Shown here: positions 1-6,450 of the stretch, piece after piece
How the letters are laid out: every line of letters starts with the position of its first letter
Numbering within the stretch: the stretch's first letter is position 1
Assembly: GCA_964584995.1 (NCBI GenBank)
Contig: CAZPCA010000091.1
Span: 1 to 10,498 of the forward strand
Source: JAJTFW01 sp964584995
Lineage (GTDB): Bacteria > Bacteroidota > Bacteroidia > AKYH767-A > OLB10
Direction of reading: 5' to 3'
DNA length: 10,498 nt
Notes under the pieces: model-generated
Database searches by the model: none
The model's input: the letters and a program-made list of their open reading frames with translations, nothing else
Told to the model about the DNA's origin: nothing
Position numbers and translations under genes: made by a program

Positions 1-499
1 TTTTATAATTCGACTCCACATAATGCTGTATCACCTTGTTGTCCGCAATCACTTTGTCAGCAAAGCGAACAGCGAATTTTTCACTGAGGTGCAGCAGCTT
101 TTGTACAAACCAGTTCCACTTAGGCCGTTTCCACTCCTGCCCATCGATATTGACCAGAATAGGTTTCCGCGTGAACAATTTCAGCAGTGGCAGGATCAGC
201 GCACCGGAAGTTCCAAGAAGGAGTATGACATCGTTCCTCCGTATGGCGTGTAAAAGCGAAAACACATCGTATGGGATACTTTGGTATCCGTTCGCATTGA
301 AAGGAAGATAATGCAGGCGGGCACCCATGAAGGTTGTGAGCCGCGTGCCACTTTTTGCGAAATACTTACTGCTGCAGTACACCGTAATATCGAGCGTACC
401 TCCGAGCTGAGCCACCAAATGGTGTGCAAGCGTTTCAAAGCCTCCGTAACGCGCCGGAAGTCCGGTTGTCCCAATGATCGCCACTCTAGTCTTCTGCAT
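1..499 (-). CDS. DUF1972-type GT4 glycosyltransferase (rhamnosyltransferase-like), 3' end cut by window edge
   Basis: Reading the minus strand from the ATG at 499-497 gives 166 codons without a stop, running off the left edge, so only the N-terminal half is present. The N-terminus is a Rossmann beta strand with the loop GTTGLPARYGGFET (residues 10-23). Further on are HHLVAQL (26-32), LLGTSGA (94-100) and the very characteristic DGQEWKR (119-125), followed by KW. These are hallmarks of the DUF1972/GT4 family, whose studied members include capsule rhamnosyltransferases of the WchF/Cps2T type; the donor and acceptor here are not readable from sequence. An in-frame TAA two codons before the ATG fixes the start, and no good Shine-Dalgarno is visible. 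It probably acts at the cytoplasmic face of the inner membrane, adding a sugar to the lipid-linked repeat unit. It follows a 196-base gap, so it may or may not share the upstream transcript. Confidence 0.92.
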   Translation of the reverse strand, partial: MQKTRVAIIGTTGLPARYGGFETLAHHLVAQLGGTLDITVYCSSKYFAKSGTRLTTFMGARLHYLPFNANGYQSIPYDVFSLLHAIRRNDVILLLGTSGALILPLLKLFTRKPILVNIDGQEWKRPKWNWFVQKLLHLSEKFAVRFADKVIADNKVIQHYVESNYK

Positions 500-626
500 A
501 CCTTACAATTTCTCTTGAATAAGTTACACCGGCTTTTTCAGGGTGTACTAAGAGTTTTGTACGGAATCTTACCGTGTAAGGTTCGGATAAAAAAGGGTCG
601 TCAAAAGTCAGACGCCCCTCCGCCAT
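486..626 (-). CDS. Possible 46-residue small ORF overlapping the start of the DUF1972 glycosyltransferase
   Basis: An ATG at 626-624 opens a 46-codon frame that ends in TAG at 488-486, overlapping the next gene's start by 14 bases in another frame. The peptide begins MAEGRLTFDDPFLSEP, has a basic middle (TVRFRTKLL) and ends IVRYAED. It has no signal peptide, membrane segment or motif I recognise. An open frame of this length is expected by chance fairly often (roughly one in ten for a given frame), and no ribosome-binding site precedes it. The ATG also sits inside a TATAAT-like hexamer, which would argue for a promoter instead. In its favour, it fills most of the only long gap in the window and its end overlaps the next start, as in coupled operon genes. 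I treat it as a candidate only. Confidence 0.18.
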   Translation of the reverse strand: MAEGRLTFDDPFLSEPYTVRFRTKLLVHPEKAGVTYSREIVRYAED

Positions 627-695
627 TATAAGCCTATATGGTTGATAATCTATTTATTAAAGCAAACAAGGACTCCCGGGCTCTTAAAAAAAGAA
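500..695. other. 196-base gap, the longest non-coding stretch; candidate promoter or leader
   Basis: This lies between the stop of one GT4 gene (TGA at 698-696) and the start of the DUF1972 gene (499). On the minus strand the stop is followed by a T-rich run (about 693-686) without a convincing preceding stem. An A+T-rich stretch (about 672-625) follows, containing a TATAAT hexamer at 630-625. I could not match the Bacteroidota TTTG / TAnnTTTG promoter pair convincingly. Two weak inverted repeats occur near the downstream gene. One is TACACC/GGTGTA, with an 11-base loop, at roughly 525-547. The other is CTTAC/GTAAG with a 3-base loop near 568-580. Either an internal promoter with a leader or the small ORF listed separately could explain the gap. 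Confidence 0.35.
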
Positions 696-1787
696 TCAAA
701 GGCAGGAGAAAACACCCGCGATTTTCCGGTCGAAAGTTGTTCTGGCAAAGCGTGAAGCGGTTCTTCGTGCACCGCAGGAAAGCACCTGCATCAAGGCCGG
801 ATTACTGGACAGGAAGTGTATCCTTGAATCGAGCAGCTCCTCGTCCCTGACATCCACCGTAAACCCATTTCGCTCCTCTTCCACCAATTCAAGCGGTCCT
901 CCCACCGGAGGTGCCAGCACGGGAACGCCGTAAGCCATCGCCTCCAGAATGGTCATACCAAAGGTCTCAACACAGGAACCCGGATTGGTGAGGTTCACCA
1001 CCAGGGACGCCCGTCGGTAGAAACTATCCAGATTCCTCTGTACCGCGAAGACGGTAAGATTGGCCGGCTTGGTTTTATTTACAAAATACCTGCTGATGGA
1101 TCTTTCGTCTGAGTTCAGGACAAGCTCAAACTGCAAGTCCGGATGTCGTGTTGCCAGTTGTACGAACTCGGGTATTCCTTTGTAGTCTTTCAGGGAACAT
1201 ACCATCAGCACAGTAAAGGCTTGCTGCGTGCCCGTACCGTAGGAGTTCTGCGCGGCATGACGAACAAATTCATCGGGTAAGGCATTGTGAACGACCGCCC
1301 CTTTCACACCTTGGATTTGTTCCTCGCGCATCAGGTATTCCGAAACATAAATCACCTGATCGGCTGACCAGGAGGCAACCCTTCTCAGAAAAAACTTGAG
1401 TGCAGCAGGTTGTATATAGCTCTCGTGAATGTGATAGACCACCTTTTTGCCCATCAGCCATCCAGCCAGTCCGGCCCCAAAGGGTAAAAGTGTATTCACA
1501 TAAACGATGACATCCCGGCGCCAGTATCTCCACATCGAGAAGAACAAAAAAATCTGGCTGAACAGGAAAGCAAGCAAGCGCAAGAAACGATTGTTAAAAA
1601 AACGATAAGGATAGGTCCTCTTCCGTAGATTGAGTTGATCCAGAAAGCCTCCTCCTGATCCTGCCGTATGCAATTCAACCATCACATCACGGTCACGCAA
1701 TGTTTTCAGGGATTGCATGAAAACGAGCGGACTCCCGCTGAAATCATTCAACAGATGTACACCTACAATCGTACAAGGTTTGATCAT
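696..1787 (-). CDS. GT4-family (GT-B fold) glycosyltransferase
   Basis: This 363-residue protein is probably a retaining glycosyltransferase that uses a nucleotide sugar to extend the lipid-linked repeat unit. The N-domain has a FSGSPLVF loop (residues 16-23) where GT4 enzymes bind phosphate and acceptor, then YVNTLLPFGAGLAG (96-109) and YHIHES (118-123). The C-domain starts near residue 190 with SLKDYKGIPEFVQLA (198-212), equivalent to the usual GR-x-x-x-KG segment but lacking its Gly-Arg. It continues with ETFGMTILEAMAYGVPVLA (274-292), carrying the E-x7-E signature (E274, E282), and GGPLELV (296-302). A hydrophobic stretch at about 68-88 suggests membrane association. The C-terminal helix is short, ending a few residues after FDRKIAGVF. 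The start lies 4 bases after the previous stop, with AGGA at 1798-1795 as a plausible ribosome-binding site, one of the few in the window. Sugar specificity cannot be read. Confidence 0.9.
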   Translation of the reverse strand: MIKPCTIVGVHLLNDFSGSPLVFMQSLKTLRDRDVMVELHTAGSGGGFLDQLNLRKRTYPYRFFNNRFLRLLAFLFSQIFLFFSMWRYWRRDVIVYVNTLLPFGAGLAGWLMGKKVVYHIHESYIQPAALKFFLRRVASWSADQVIYVSEYLMREEQIQGVKGAVVHNALPDEFVRHAAQNSYGTGTQQAFTVLMVCSLKDYKGIPEFVQLATRHPDLQFELVLNSDERSISRYFVNKTKPANLTVFAVQRNLDSFYRRASLVVNLTNPGSCVETFGMTILEAMAYGVPVLAPPVGGPLELVEEERNGFTVDVRDEELLDSRIHFLSSNPALMQVLSCGARRTASRFARTTFDRKIAGVFSCL

Positions 1788-1791
1788 AGTA

Positions 1792-3033
1792 TCATCCTAC
1801 TTTCCTCAGGAGCTCATCGTATACATCGCGGAGTTGCTCCCCCTTGAGATTCCAGTTGAATTTTTCCCTGTACACACGACGGGCCCCCTCGGACAACTGC
1901 GCGTATAGCCGGGGATTATCGTGTAGGAGGCGCAGGCTGTCCGCAAAACGTGTTACACTGGTGTTATAGCGACCATACTCTACCGTCATACCGCATTCTT
2001 TAGTCACAAATTCTCCTGGACCCTCATTTCTGAAACAGAGTACAGGCAATCCATATGAAAGCGCTTCGGCTACGACCATGCCCGCACCCTCATGGCTTGG
2101 AAACAGAAACACATCAGATTCCGCATACAGTTTCTTGAAGTCCGAGCGATGCAACCACGCTATAAATGTGATACTGTTGCCTACTTCCATTTCCTGTGCG
2201 AGCAGTTGGAGATAGTCCTTGTATGGACCATCACCGACCAGTACCAATCGTGTATTCTGCTGCTCCAGGGGGCTCAATTGATGATAGAATCTTGCATACG
2301 AACGGATGGTGATATCAAATCCCTTGAGCGGGACAAATCTACCTGCGGACAGCACGGTAAAGCCCTGCCCCTTACGAACACCTTTCCACTCGTTGGGAGC
2401 TTCTGTACTCACGGAGGGCATGTGTACTACTTTCGTTTTGCAACCGGGCAAAACCTTTTCCACGCTTGAATTCATGGCCAGGACCCTGTCTGCGCGATGT
2501 ACAGTTTGACGGAGAAAGGGGTCCAGTTTCCAAAAGTATTTCTTGACCAGCCATTTTGCCTCTTCACGCAGATACGTTTTCCAACCGTATACGTGTACAA
2601 CGTAATCACGGGGAATACGTGGATGATGTCCTACAGGACCCCACACGAAAGGCTTATGCAGTTTCCACAGCAAAGAGGGCGTCCAGTCGTTATGAAAATT
2701 GAGATTGTGCACAATGTCGAATTCTAGTTTGCGACGGCGAACAAATCCCGGTAAGAAAATCTGCCACAGATAATAGTAGAGCAGCGCACCTCGTCCGCCA
2801 CGTTTCCACCACCTTGCCCAGGCAGGAAGGTCGTAGTAAACAAACTCTATATTGGAATATTCGGGGGAAGAATGCTCCTGCATATACCGTTCGATATCCC
2901 TTCGGGTATTGACACGTGTCACAGCAATGACACGGTTATACCTCGCTATCTGACGTATGAAATTCCAACCCATACCGTCCTCCGAACCATGGTAAGGATT
3001 CACTGCATAAGCACTGACCAATACTTTATTCAT
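1792..3033 (-). CDS. GT4-family (GT-B fold) glycosyltransferase
   Basis: This 413-residue group 1 glycosyltransferase is likely a cytoplasmic-face enzyme of repeat-unit assembly. The chosen start gives MNKVLVSAYAVNPYHGSEDG, where the first beta strand leads into the GSEDGMGWNF loop (residues 16-25) seen in a well-populated GT4 subgroup. Other N-domain segments are HNLNFHND (109-116) and GPVGHHPRIP (132-141). The nucleotide-sugar domain has GRFVPLKGFD (231-240), VGDGP (266-270) and SHEGAGMVVAEALSYGLPVL (313-332), with the two Glu of the E-x7-E motif at E315 and E323. An upstream in-frame ATG at 3066 is rejected because it adds 11 residues before the canonical first strand and would overlap the preceding gene. 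The gap to the preceding acyltransferase gene is 11 bases and to the next gene 4 bases. There is no clear Shine-Dalgarno, and donor and linkage are unknown. Confidence 0.93.
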   Translation of the reverse strand: MNKVLVSAYAVNPYHGSEDGMGWNFIRQIARYNRVIAVTRVNTRRDIERYMQEHSSPEYSNIEFVYYDLPAWARWWKRGGRGALLYYYLWQIFLPGFVRRRKLEFDIVHNLNFHNDWTPSLLWKLHKPFVWGPVGHHPRIPRDYVVHVYGWKTYLREEAKWLVKKYFWKLDPFLRQTVHRADRVLAMNSSVEKVLPGCKTKVVHMPSVSTEAPNEWKGVRKGQGFTVLSAGRFVPLKGFDITIRSYARFYHQLSPLEQQNTRLVLVGDGPYKDYLQLLAQEMEVGNSITFIAWLHRSDFKKLYAESDVFLFPSHEGAGMVVAEALSYGLPVLCFRNEGPGEFVTKECGMTVEYGRYNTSVTRFADSLRLLHDNPRLYAQLSEGARRVYREKFNWNLKGEQLRDVYDELLRKVG

Positions 3034-3044
3034 AACAATGGTTT

Positions 3045-3785
3045 CTACGCTGTTTGTACGCCCCACCCCCGGTCTTGTGTTTCATTTTGTCTGCTCCGCA
3101 GCACCCTTGCAGGAACTCCGGCAATGACCGAATTGGCAGGCATGTCTTTGGTGACTACCGCGCCGGCGGCAATCACACAGTTTTCTCCTATTTGTACACC
3201 ATCCAGTACCGTAACCTTGGCGCCTATCCAGCAGTTCCTTCCAATACGGATCCCTTTTCTTTCCGTGCCTTGCAGGCGAATGAGCCTATCTGTATCCGGG
3301 AAACAGTGGTTTTCGGGATGGCAGCTCAGATAAGGTCCGATGATACAATCGTCGCCGATTTCCAGTCCGCCGGCACCGCCGAGATGAGCAAACTCTCCCA
3401 GCCCAACATGCTTTCCTATACGGATGTATTTACCCGGATCATTGAAGGAGAACGATACCTTCAGAAACGAATACGCCCCGATCCAGGAATAATCTCCGAT
3501 GAAAAGCCCCTCGCTTCCATAGGCCGTCATGTTCACGGCATCCCCGATTTGAACTCCTTTGCCGAAGTAGGCCTTGGATCGTCCGCGGAGTTGGACATTG
3601 CGACCCGCAAACAGAAAGAAGGAACGGTTGGAACCCAACATCCATAATGCCCTTAGCCATGCACACAACTTGTCAAGCAGAAACACGAGCCATGTCAACA
3701 GCCCGGCATCCTCCTTGATCTGAAAAGATGGATTCTTCTTTTGCGCAATATACTGTATGAACGAGCGGATCATGTTAGTGTCCAT
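3045..3785 (-). CDS. Membrane-associated hexapeptide-repeat (left-handed beta-helix) acyltransferase, probable sugar O-acetyltransferase
   Basis: The protein probably transfers an acyl group, most likely acetyl from acetyl-CoA, to a sugar of the repeat unit. With the start at 3785 it has 246 residues. It opens with MIRSFIQYIAQKKNPSF, then a hydrophobic segment (about 29-51), then the repeat region. Imperfect hexapeptide turns run from about 75 to 215: YFGKGVQIGD, IRIGKHVGLG, LEIGDDCIIG, IGRNCWIGAKVTVLDG and IGENCVIAAGAVV. The repeats are interrupted by SCHPENHCF (154-162), whose histidines are the likely catalytic residues, and by a loop LIRLQG. The closing MPANSVIAGVPARVL is typical of CysE/LacA-type trimers. 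Starts at 3818 and 3773 are also possible; 3785 leaves 11 bases after the preceding stop and keeps the family-like N-terminus. Its place among glycosyltransferase genes fits decoration of the glycan. The family assignment is firm; the exact substrate is not. Confidence 0.93.
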   Translation of the reverse strand: MDTNMIRSFIQYIAQKKNPSFQIKEDAGLLTWLVFLLDKLCAWLRALWMLGSNRSFFLFAGRNVQLRGRSKAYFGKGVQIGDAVNMTAYGSEGLFIGDYSWIGAYSFLKVSFSFNDPGKYIRIGKHVGLGEFAHLGGAGGLEIGDDCIIGPYLSCHPENHCFPDTDRLIRLQGTERKGIRIGRNCWIGAKVTVLDGVQIGENCVIAAGAVVTKDMPANSVIAGVPARVLRSRQNETQDRGWGVQTA

Positions 3786-3796
3786 GAATGAGGGAA

Positions 3797-5101
3797 TCAA
3801 CCGGCACGGCGTATGCATTGCTGCGTAACCTGTGAAATGGTATGTTCGATGTTCGTGTTGTTGATGATGAGGTATTTGGCGGTGGATTTACGCCGACCCA
3901 AATCGCTGAAAAGCGAATGATACTCCGTGGACAAAGTTTTGATATCCATAGCAGACAGTTCGTTTTTCCGCTCGCGAATCACCTCTACTGGTGCGAAAAG
4001 GAACACATTCACCTGCGGCTTGAAGATGAAACTATAACACCAGCGCAGGAAGCGGCGGGGAAGCACGATATTGGAACGGCGGGCGTCTATAATGAAATCA
4101 AAATAATAACGGTCATATAATACCGTATATCCCCTAAGCGTATAGCGGAAATAGACGTAATACTGCCCTATCAGGTAATCGGTGTAATAATAGAAGAAGC
4201 GTAGTAGTGAACTCGCAAAATTTCGGTTGGTTCCCTGCCTCGGCAAGCGCTCTCTGGATTGCCGTTCAGCCTCACGTCGACCTTTGACCAGACTACTGAG
4301 GATGGGCAACAGGGACGGACGATGACGCAGTACGACCGTACGTTGGCGGTATTTTTTTTCCAGTACCTCCTTGACCTCACGAATGATTGTGGACTTGCCG
4401 GCACCATCGACGCCGCTGAAGGTGACGGTTATACCGCGGTGATAGAAGCAGTCCTTGAAAACATCCACAGCATAGCGGGCCTTATGGAACATACGCAAGA
4501 AGCCCCGGTTGACCGGAAGCCGATGAACATGCCCTACAATCTTCTTGCTGAAACGCGTCTTTGTCTCATACAGTTCATCCAGGAGATTGATGTTAACCTT
4601 GTACACCGATGTCACATGCGTGAAGATTTCGGCCCGCTCCTCAAAAGTGAAACCTGCAAAATAATCACGGTACCGCTGCGGTACCGGTACACCATTCAGC
4701 AAGTAGAAAAGCATGATATACTCGAAATTATGGTGATGTGCGGCGAACTTCAGCCCATCCTGTGTTTCATAAACCTCTTCAATGATCTTATCCGGATCCA
4801 GAAAGAGAATGCCTTTACGGTCGAACCGGTGGATTAAATCCATTTTCAGGTATCCTCCATCGTTGAAGTAAATGCTGATGTATACTGCATAGGTCTTACG
4901 GTGGAAATGCAGTTGTGCAATATCCGGACCTTTACGAATGACATCGATGATTCCTGCCTTGTCTTCATGGTGGACCACCATATCGATATCGGATTGCTGC
5001 GGCAATTCCTCCATCGCATCCTGAAGCGTTTTCAGGAGTGCGTAACGCAAATTCGTCACCTCCCTGAAAAAATAGCGGATGAATGCTTTTCGCTGAATCA
5101 T
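3797..5101 (-). CDS. Two-domain protein: Pol-beta-type nucleotidyltransferase domain plus thymidylate-kinase-like P-loop domain
   Basis: With the start at 5101 the protein has 434 residues. The N-terminal part (about 15-180) looks like a minimal nucleotidyltransferase fold. LRYALLK is followed by SDIDMVV (37-43, Asp38 and Asp40), and a third acidic residue sits in YLKMDLI (Asp88), giving the metal-binding triad. The C-terminal part (about 222-434) resembles thymidylate/nucleoside monophosphate kinases, with Walker A GVDGAGKST (230-238), a DRYYFDF segment (330-336) and a lid-like RERKNEL (376-382). A true dTMP kinase would be about 200 residues without the first domain, so a housekeeping role is unlikely. 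Both domains look catalytically intact, but I cannot name the substrate. The ATG shares four bases (ATGA, 5101-5098) with the stop of the phosphotransferase gene, indicating translational coupling and a shared role. The longer frame beginning at 5317 is rejected because it overlaps that gene by over 200 bases. Confidence 0.88.
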   Translation of the reverse strand: MIQRKAFIRYFFREVTNLRYALLKTLQDAMEELPQQSDIDMVVHHEDKAGIIDVIRKGPDIAQLHFHRKTYAVYISIYFNDGGYLKMDLIHRFDRKGILFLDPDKIIEEVYETQDGLKFAAHHHNFEYIMLFYLLNGVPVPQRYRDYFAGFTFEERAEIFTHVTSVYKVNINLLDELYETKTRFSKKIVGHVHRLPVNRGFLRMFHKARYAVDVFKDCFYHRGITVTFSGVDGAGKSTIIREVKEVLEKKYRQRTVVLRHRPSLLPILSSLVKGRREAERQSRERLPRQGTNRNFASSLLRFFYYYTDYLIGQYYVYFRYTLRGYTVLYDRYYFDFIIDARRSNIVLPRRFLRWCYSFIFKPQVNVFLFAPVEVIRERKNELSAMDIKTLSTEYHSLFSDLGRRKSTAKYLIINNTNIEHTISQVTQQCIRRAG

Positions 5102-6450
5102 ACTGAGCGACTCTGCTTGCTGAAGAGTGTATTTGCCTCCTGAAGAGCCTCCGTCCAGGCATCGATCATCCATTGACTTTGTACCAGCAACTCTTCCTCG
5201 CTGAGATACTGCCTGACGTAATGGCTGACATTGAAAAGCAAGTAAAGTGCGTGGTGGAGTTCCGTATGGATCCCGTATTTTCGGACGATCTGTTGTACGG
5301 CTGGTTGTTGCTTCCATGATTGAATAGCAGATTTTACAGCAGTATACTGCTGGCGTTTTTGTAAGATGGTGGATTGATAGCTGAAGTGGAACAGGTCGAA
5401 GAGCATGGGAATGCCGTTACCTGACATTTCCCAATCATACAAATACAGACGGTATTCATCGCAATACATGTTCCAGGGGGTGAAATCACCGTGTGAGACC
5501 GATACCGGAACCGTCTCCGTGACAGGAATCCGCTCGTGAAGCTCACGCATCAACCCGATCAGGTGGAGTGTCTTTTCGCGGTTCAGGGTATTGATGAATG
5601 TAAGCTCGCGGTTCAGGAAGTCGAGATTGGCCTGAATCGTCACCCATGCATCAGAATCCGCTACTGTACGGTTTTCGTGACTCATTGCATACAATTCCGT
5701 CAAAGCCCTTACATGTATGGAGGTGATCTTGTCGGCAGGAATTGGAATTGCAGGTTTCACCCCCGTCAATCGGGCGTGGCCGTTGATCCGGGATGAAATC
5801 TTAGGAAGACTGAGCGTACTGAAATCGTATTTGCTTAAACTTCTCACCATGGTGTATTCGTTTTGTATGAGCTCTTTGGCTTTTTGGGTAATGGGTATTT
5901 TTATGAACTCAGGACGGTGATTGCCATATCCTGCTTCCACCACCATTTTACGGGTGGCTCCGCGCGTACCTGTAAAAAACGTACACCGCTCATCCTGGCC
6001 GATTCCATACATTGTCTTGGCTGATTGAACGAGTGATTTTTCAACTCCGAAGCGTCCCGATGCCATGAACCGAGCACCTTTGATACGGAACATCACGTGA
6101 GCGACGAACTTGTATACTTTAGCCTTGAAAGAGGTTGCGTTGTAGAGTGCCAGGTAGTCGGGCCTATCGGCCGATGAAGGATAAAACCACCGTATGGTAC
6201 CATCCGGATTATTGATGTAATCGAACCAGACCAGATTTTCAGATTGAACCGTTCCGCGTGTCAGGACAAAATAGTCCGGATGCGTCTCCACCAGCACAGC
6301 CGTTTGCTGGTCAGGTTCGAAGTCCTGCAATTGTTCCGGAAAATTTCCGTTCACACGACCGAATGCGTCGTGCAGAAACAAATTACTTCCGGGCGCGAAG
6401 AAATCACGCAGCAGACGCAGGTCGGTATGGGATATGTTTCGGCTTTTCAT
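5098..6450 (-). CDS. APH-fold (protein-kinase-like) phosphotransferase with an unassigned N-terminal region
   Basis: This 450-residue protein carries the signatures of the aminoglycoside/choline kinase superfamily, which transfers the ATP gamma-phosphate to a hydroxyl of a small molecule or sugar. A glycine-rich FFTGTRGATRKMVVEA (158-173) resembles the nucleotide loop, FIKIP holds a candidate ATP-binding Lys184, and NEY (197-199) a partner Glu198. The catalytic loop HGDFTPWNM (320-328) has Asp322 and Asn327, and the metal-binding DWE follows (339-341). Residues 1 to about 150 are unlike the kinase and unassigned, with a segment NPDGTIRWFYP (81-91). No membrane segment is obvious. The start overlaps the preceding gene by 47 bases; the next in-frame Met is about 120 codons on, so 6450 is the most reasonable start. 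Its stop overlaps the next start as ATGA. It may phosphorylate a sugar, alcohol or lipid-linked glycan used in the polymer. It is unlikely to confer antibiotic resistance given the context. Confidence 0.88.
   Translation of the reverse strand: MKSRNISHTDLRLLRDFFAPGSNLFLHDAFGRVNGNFPEQLQDFEPDQQTAVLVETHPDYFVLTRGTVQSENLVWFDYINNPDGTIRWFYPSSADRPDYLALYNATSFKAKVYKFVAHVMFRIKGARFMASGRFGVEKSLVQSAKTMYGIGQDERCTFFTGTRGATRKMVVEAGYGNHRPEFIKIPITQKAKELIQNEYTMVRSLSKYDFSTLSLPKISSRINGHARLTGVKPAIPIPADKITSIHVRALTELYAMSHENRTVADSDAWVTIQANLDFLNRELTFINTLNREKTLHLIGLMRELHERIPVTETVPVSVSHGDFTPWNMYCDEYRLYLYDWEMSGNGIPMLFDLFHFSYQSTILQKRQQYTAVKSAIQSWKQQPAVQQIVRKYGIHTELHHALYLLFNVSHYVRQYLSEEELLVQSQWMIDAWTEALQEANTLFSKQSRSV

Noticed and set aside
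196..474. Minus-strand frame of 92 codons near the left edge
   Set aside because: A different frame of the same strand encodes the DUF1972 glycosyltransferase continuously from 499 to the edge with diagnostic motifs.
684..698. T-rich run after the stop of the GT4 gene as an intrinsic terminator
   Set aside because: No stable GC-rich stem directly precedes the run, so the evidence for termination is too weak.
638..850. Plus-strand 70-codon frame rich in Lys/Arg
   Set aside because: It is mostly antisense to the GT4 C-terminus; its composition reflects reverse-complement coding, with no start signal.
3034..3066. Upstream ATG at 3066 for the GT4 gene
   Set aside because: It adds 11 residues before the canonical first beta strand and overlaps the acyltransferase gene by 22 bases.
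3054..3647. Long plus-strand open frame (197 codons) opposite the acyltransferase gene
   Set aside because: It lies wholly antisense to a gene with clear hexapeptide repeats, and its translation shows no domain or motif. It is a shadow frame.
4259..4837. Plus-strand open frame of 192 codons opposite the NTase/kinase fusion
   Set aside because: The minus-strand gene there has intact catalytic motifs; the antisense translation has no recognisable feature.
5102..5317. 72-codon N-terminal extension of the NTase/kinase fusion
   Set aside because: It overlaps the phosphotransferase gene completely in another frame and is motif-free. The ATG at 5101 forms an ATGA junction and gives a proper N-terminal domain.
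5098..6450. Antibiotic-resistance aminoglycoside kinase
   Set aside because: Only the superfamily catalytic motifs match. The length, N-terminal region and operon context point to glycan metabolism.
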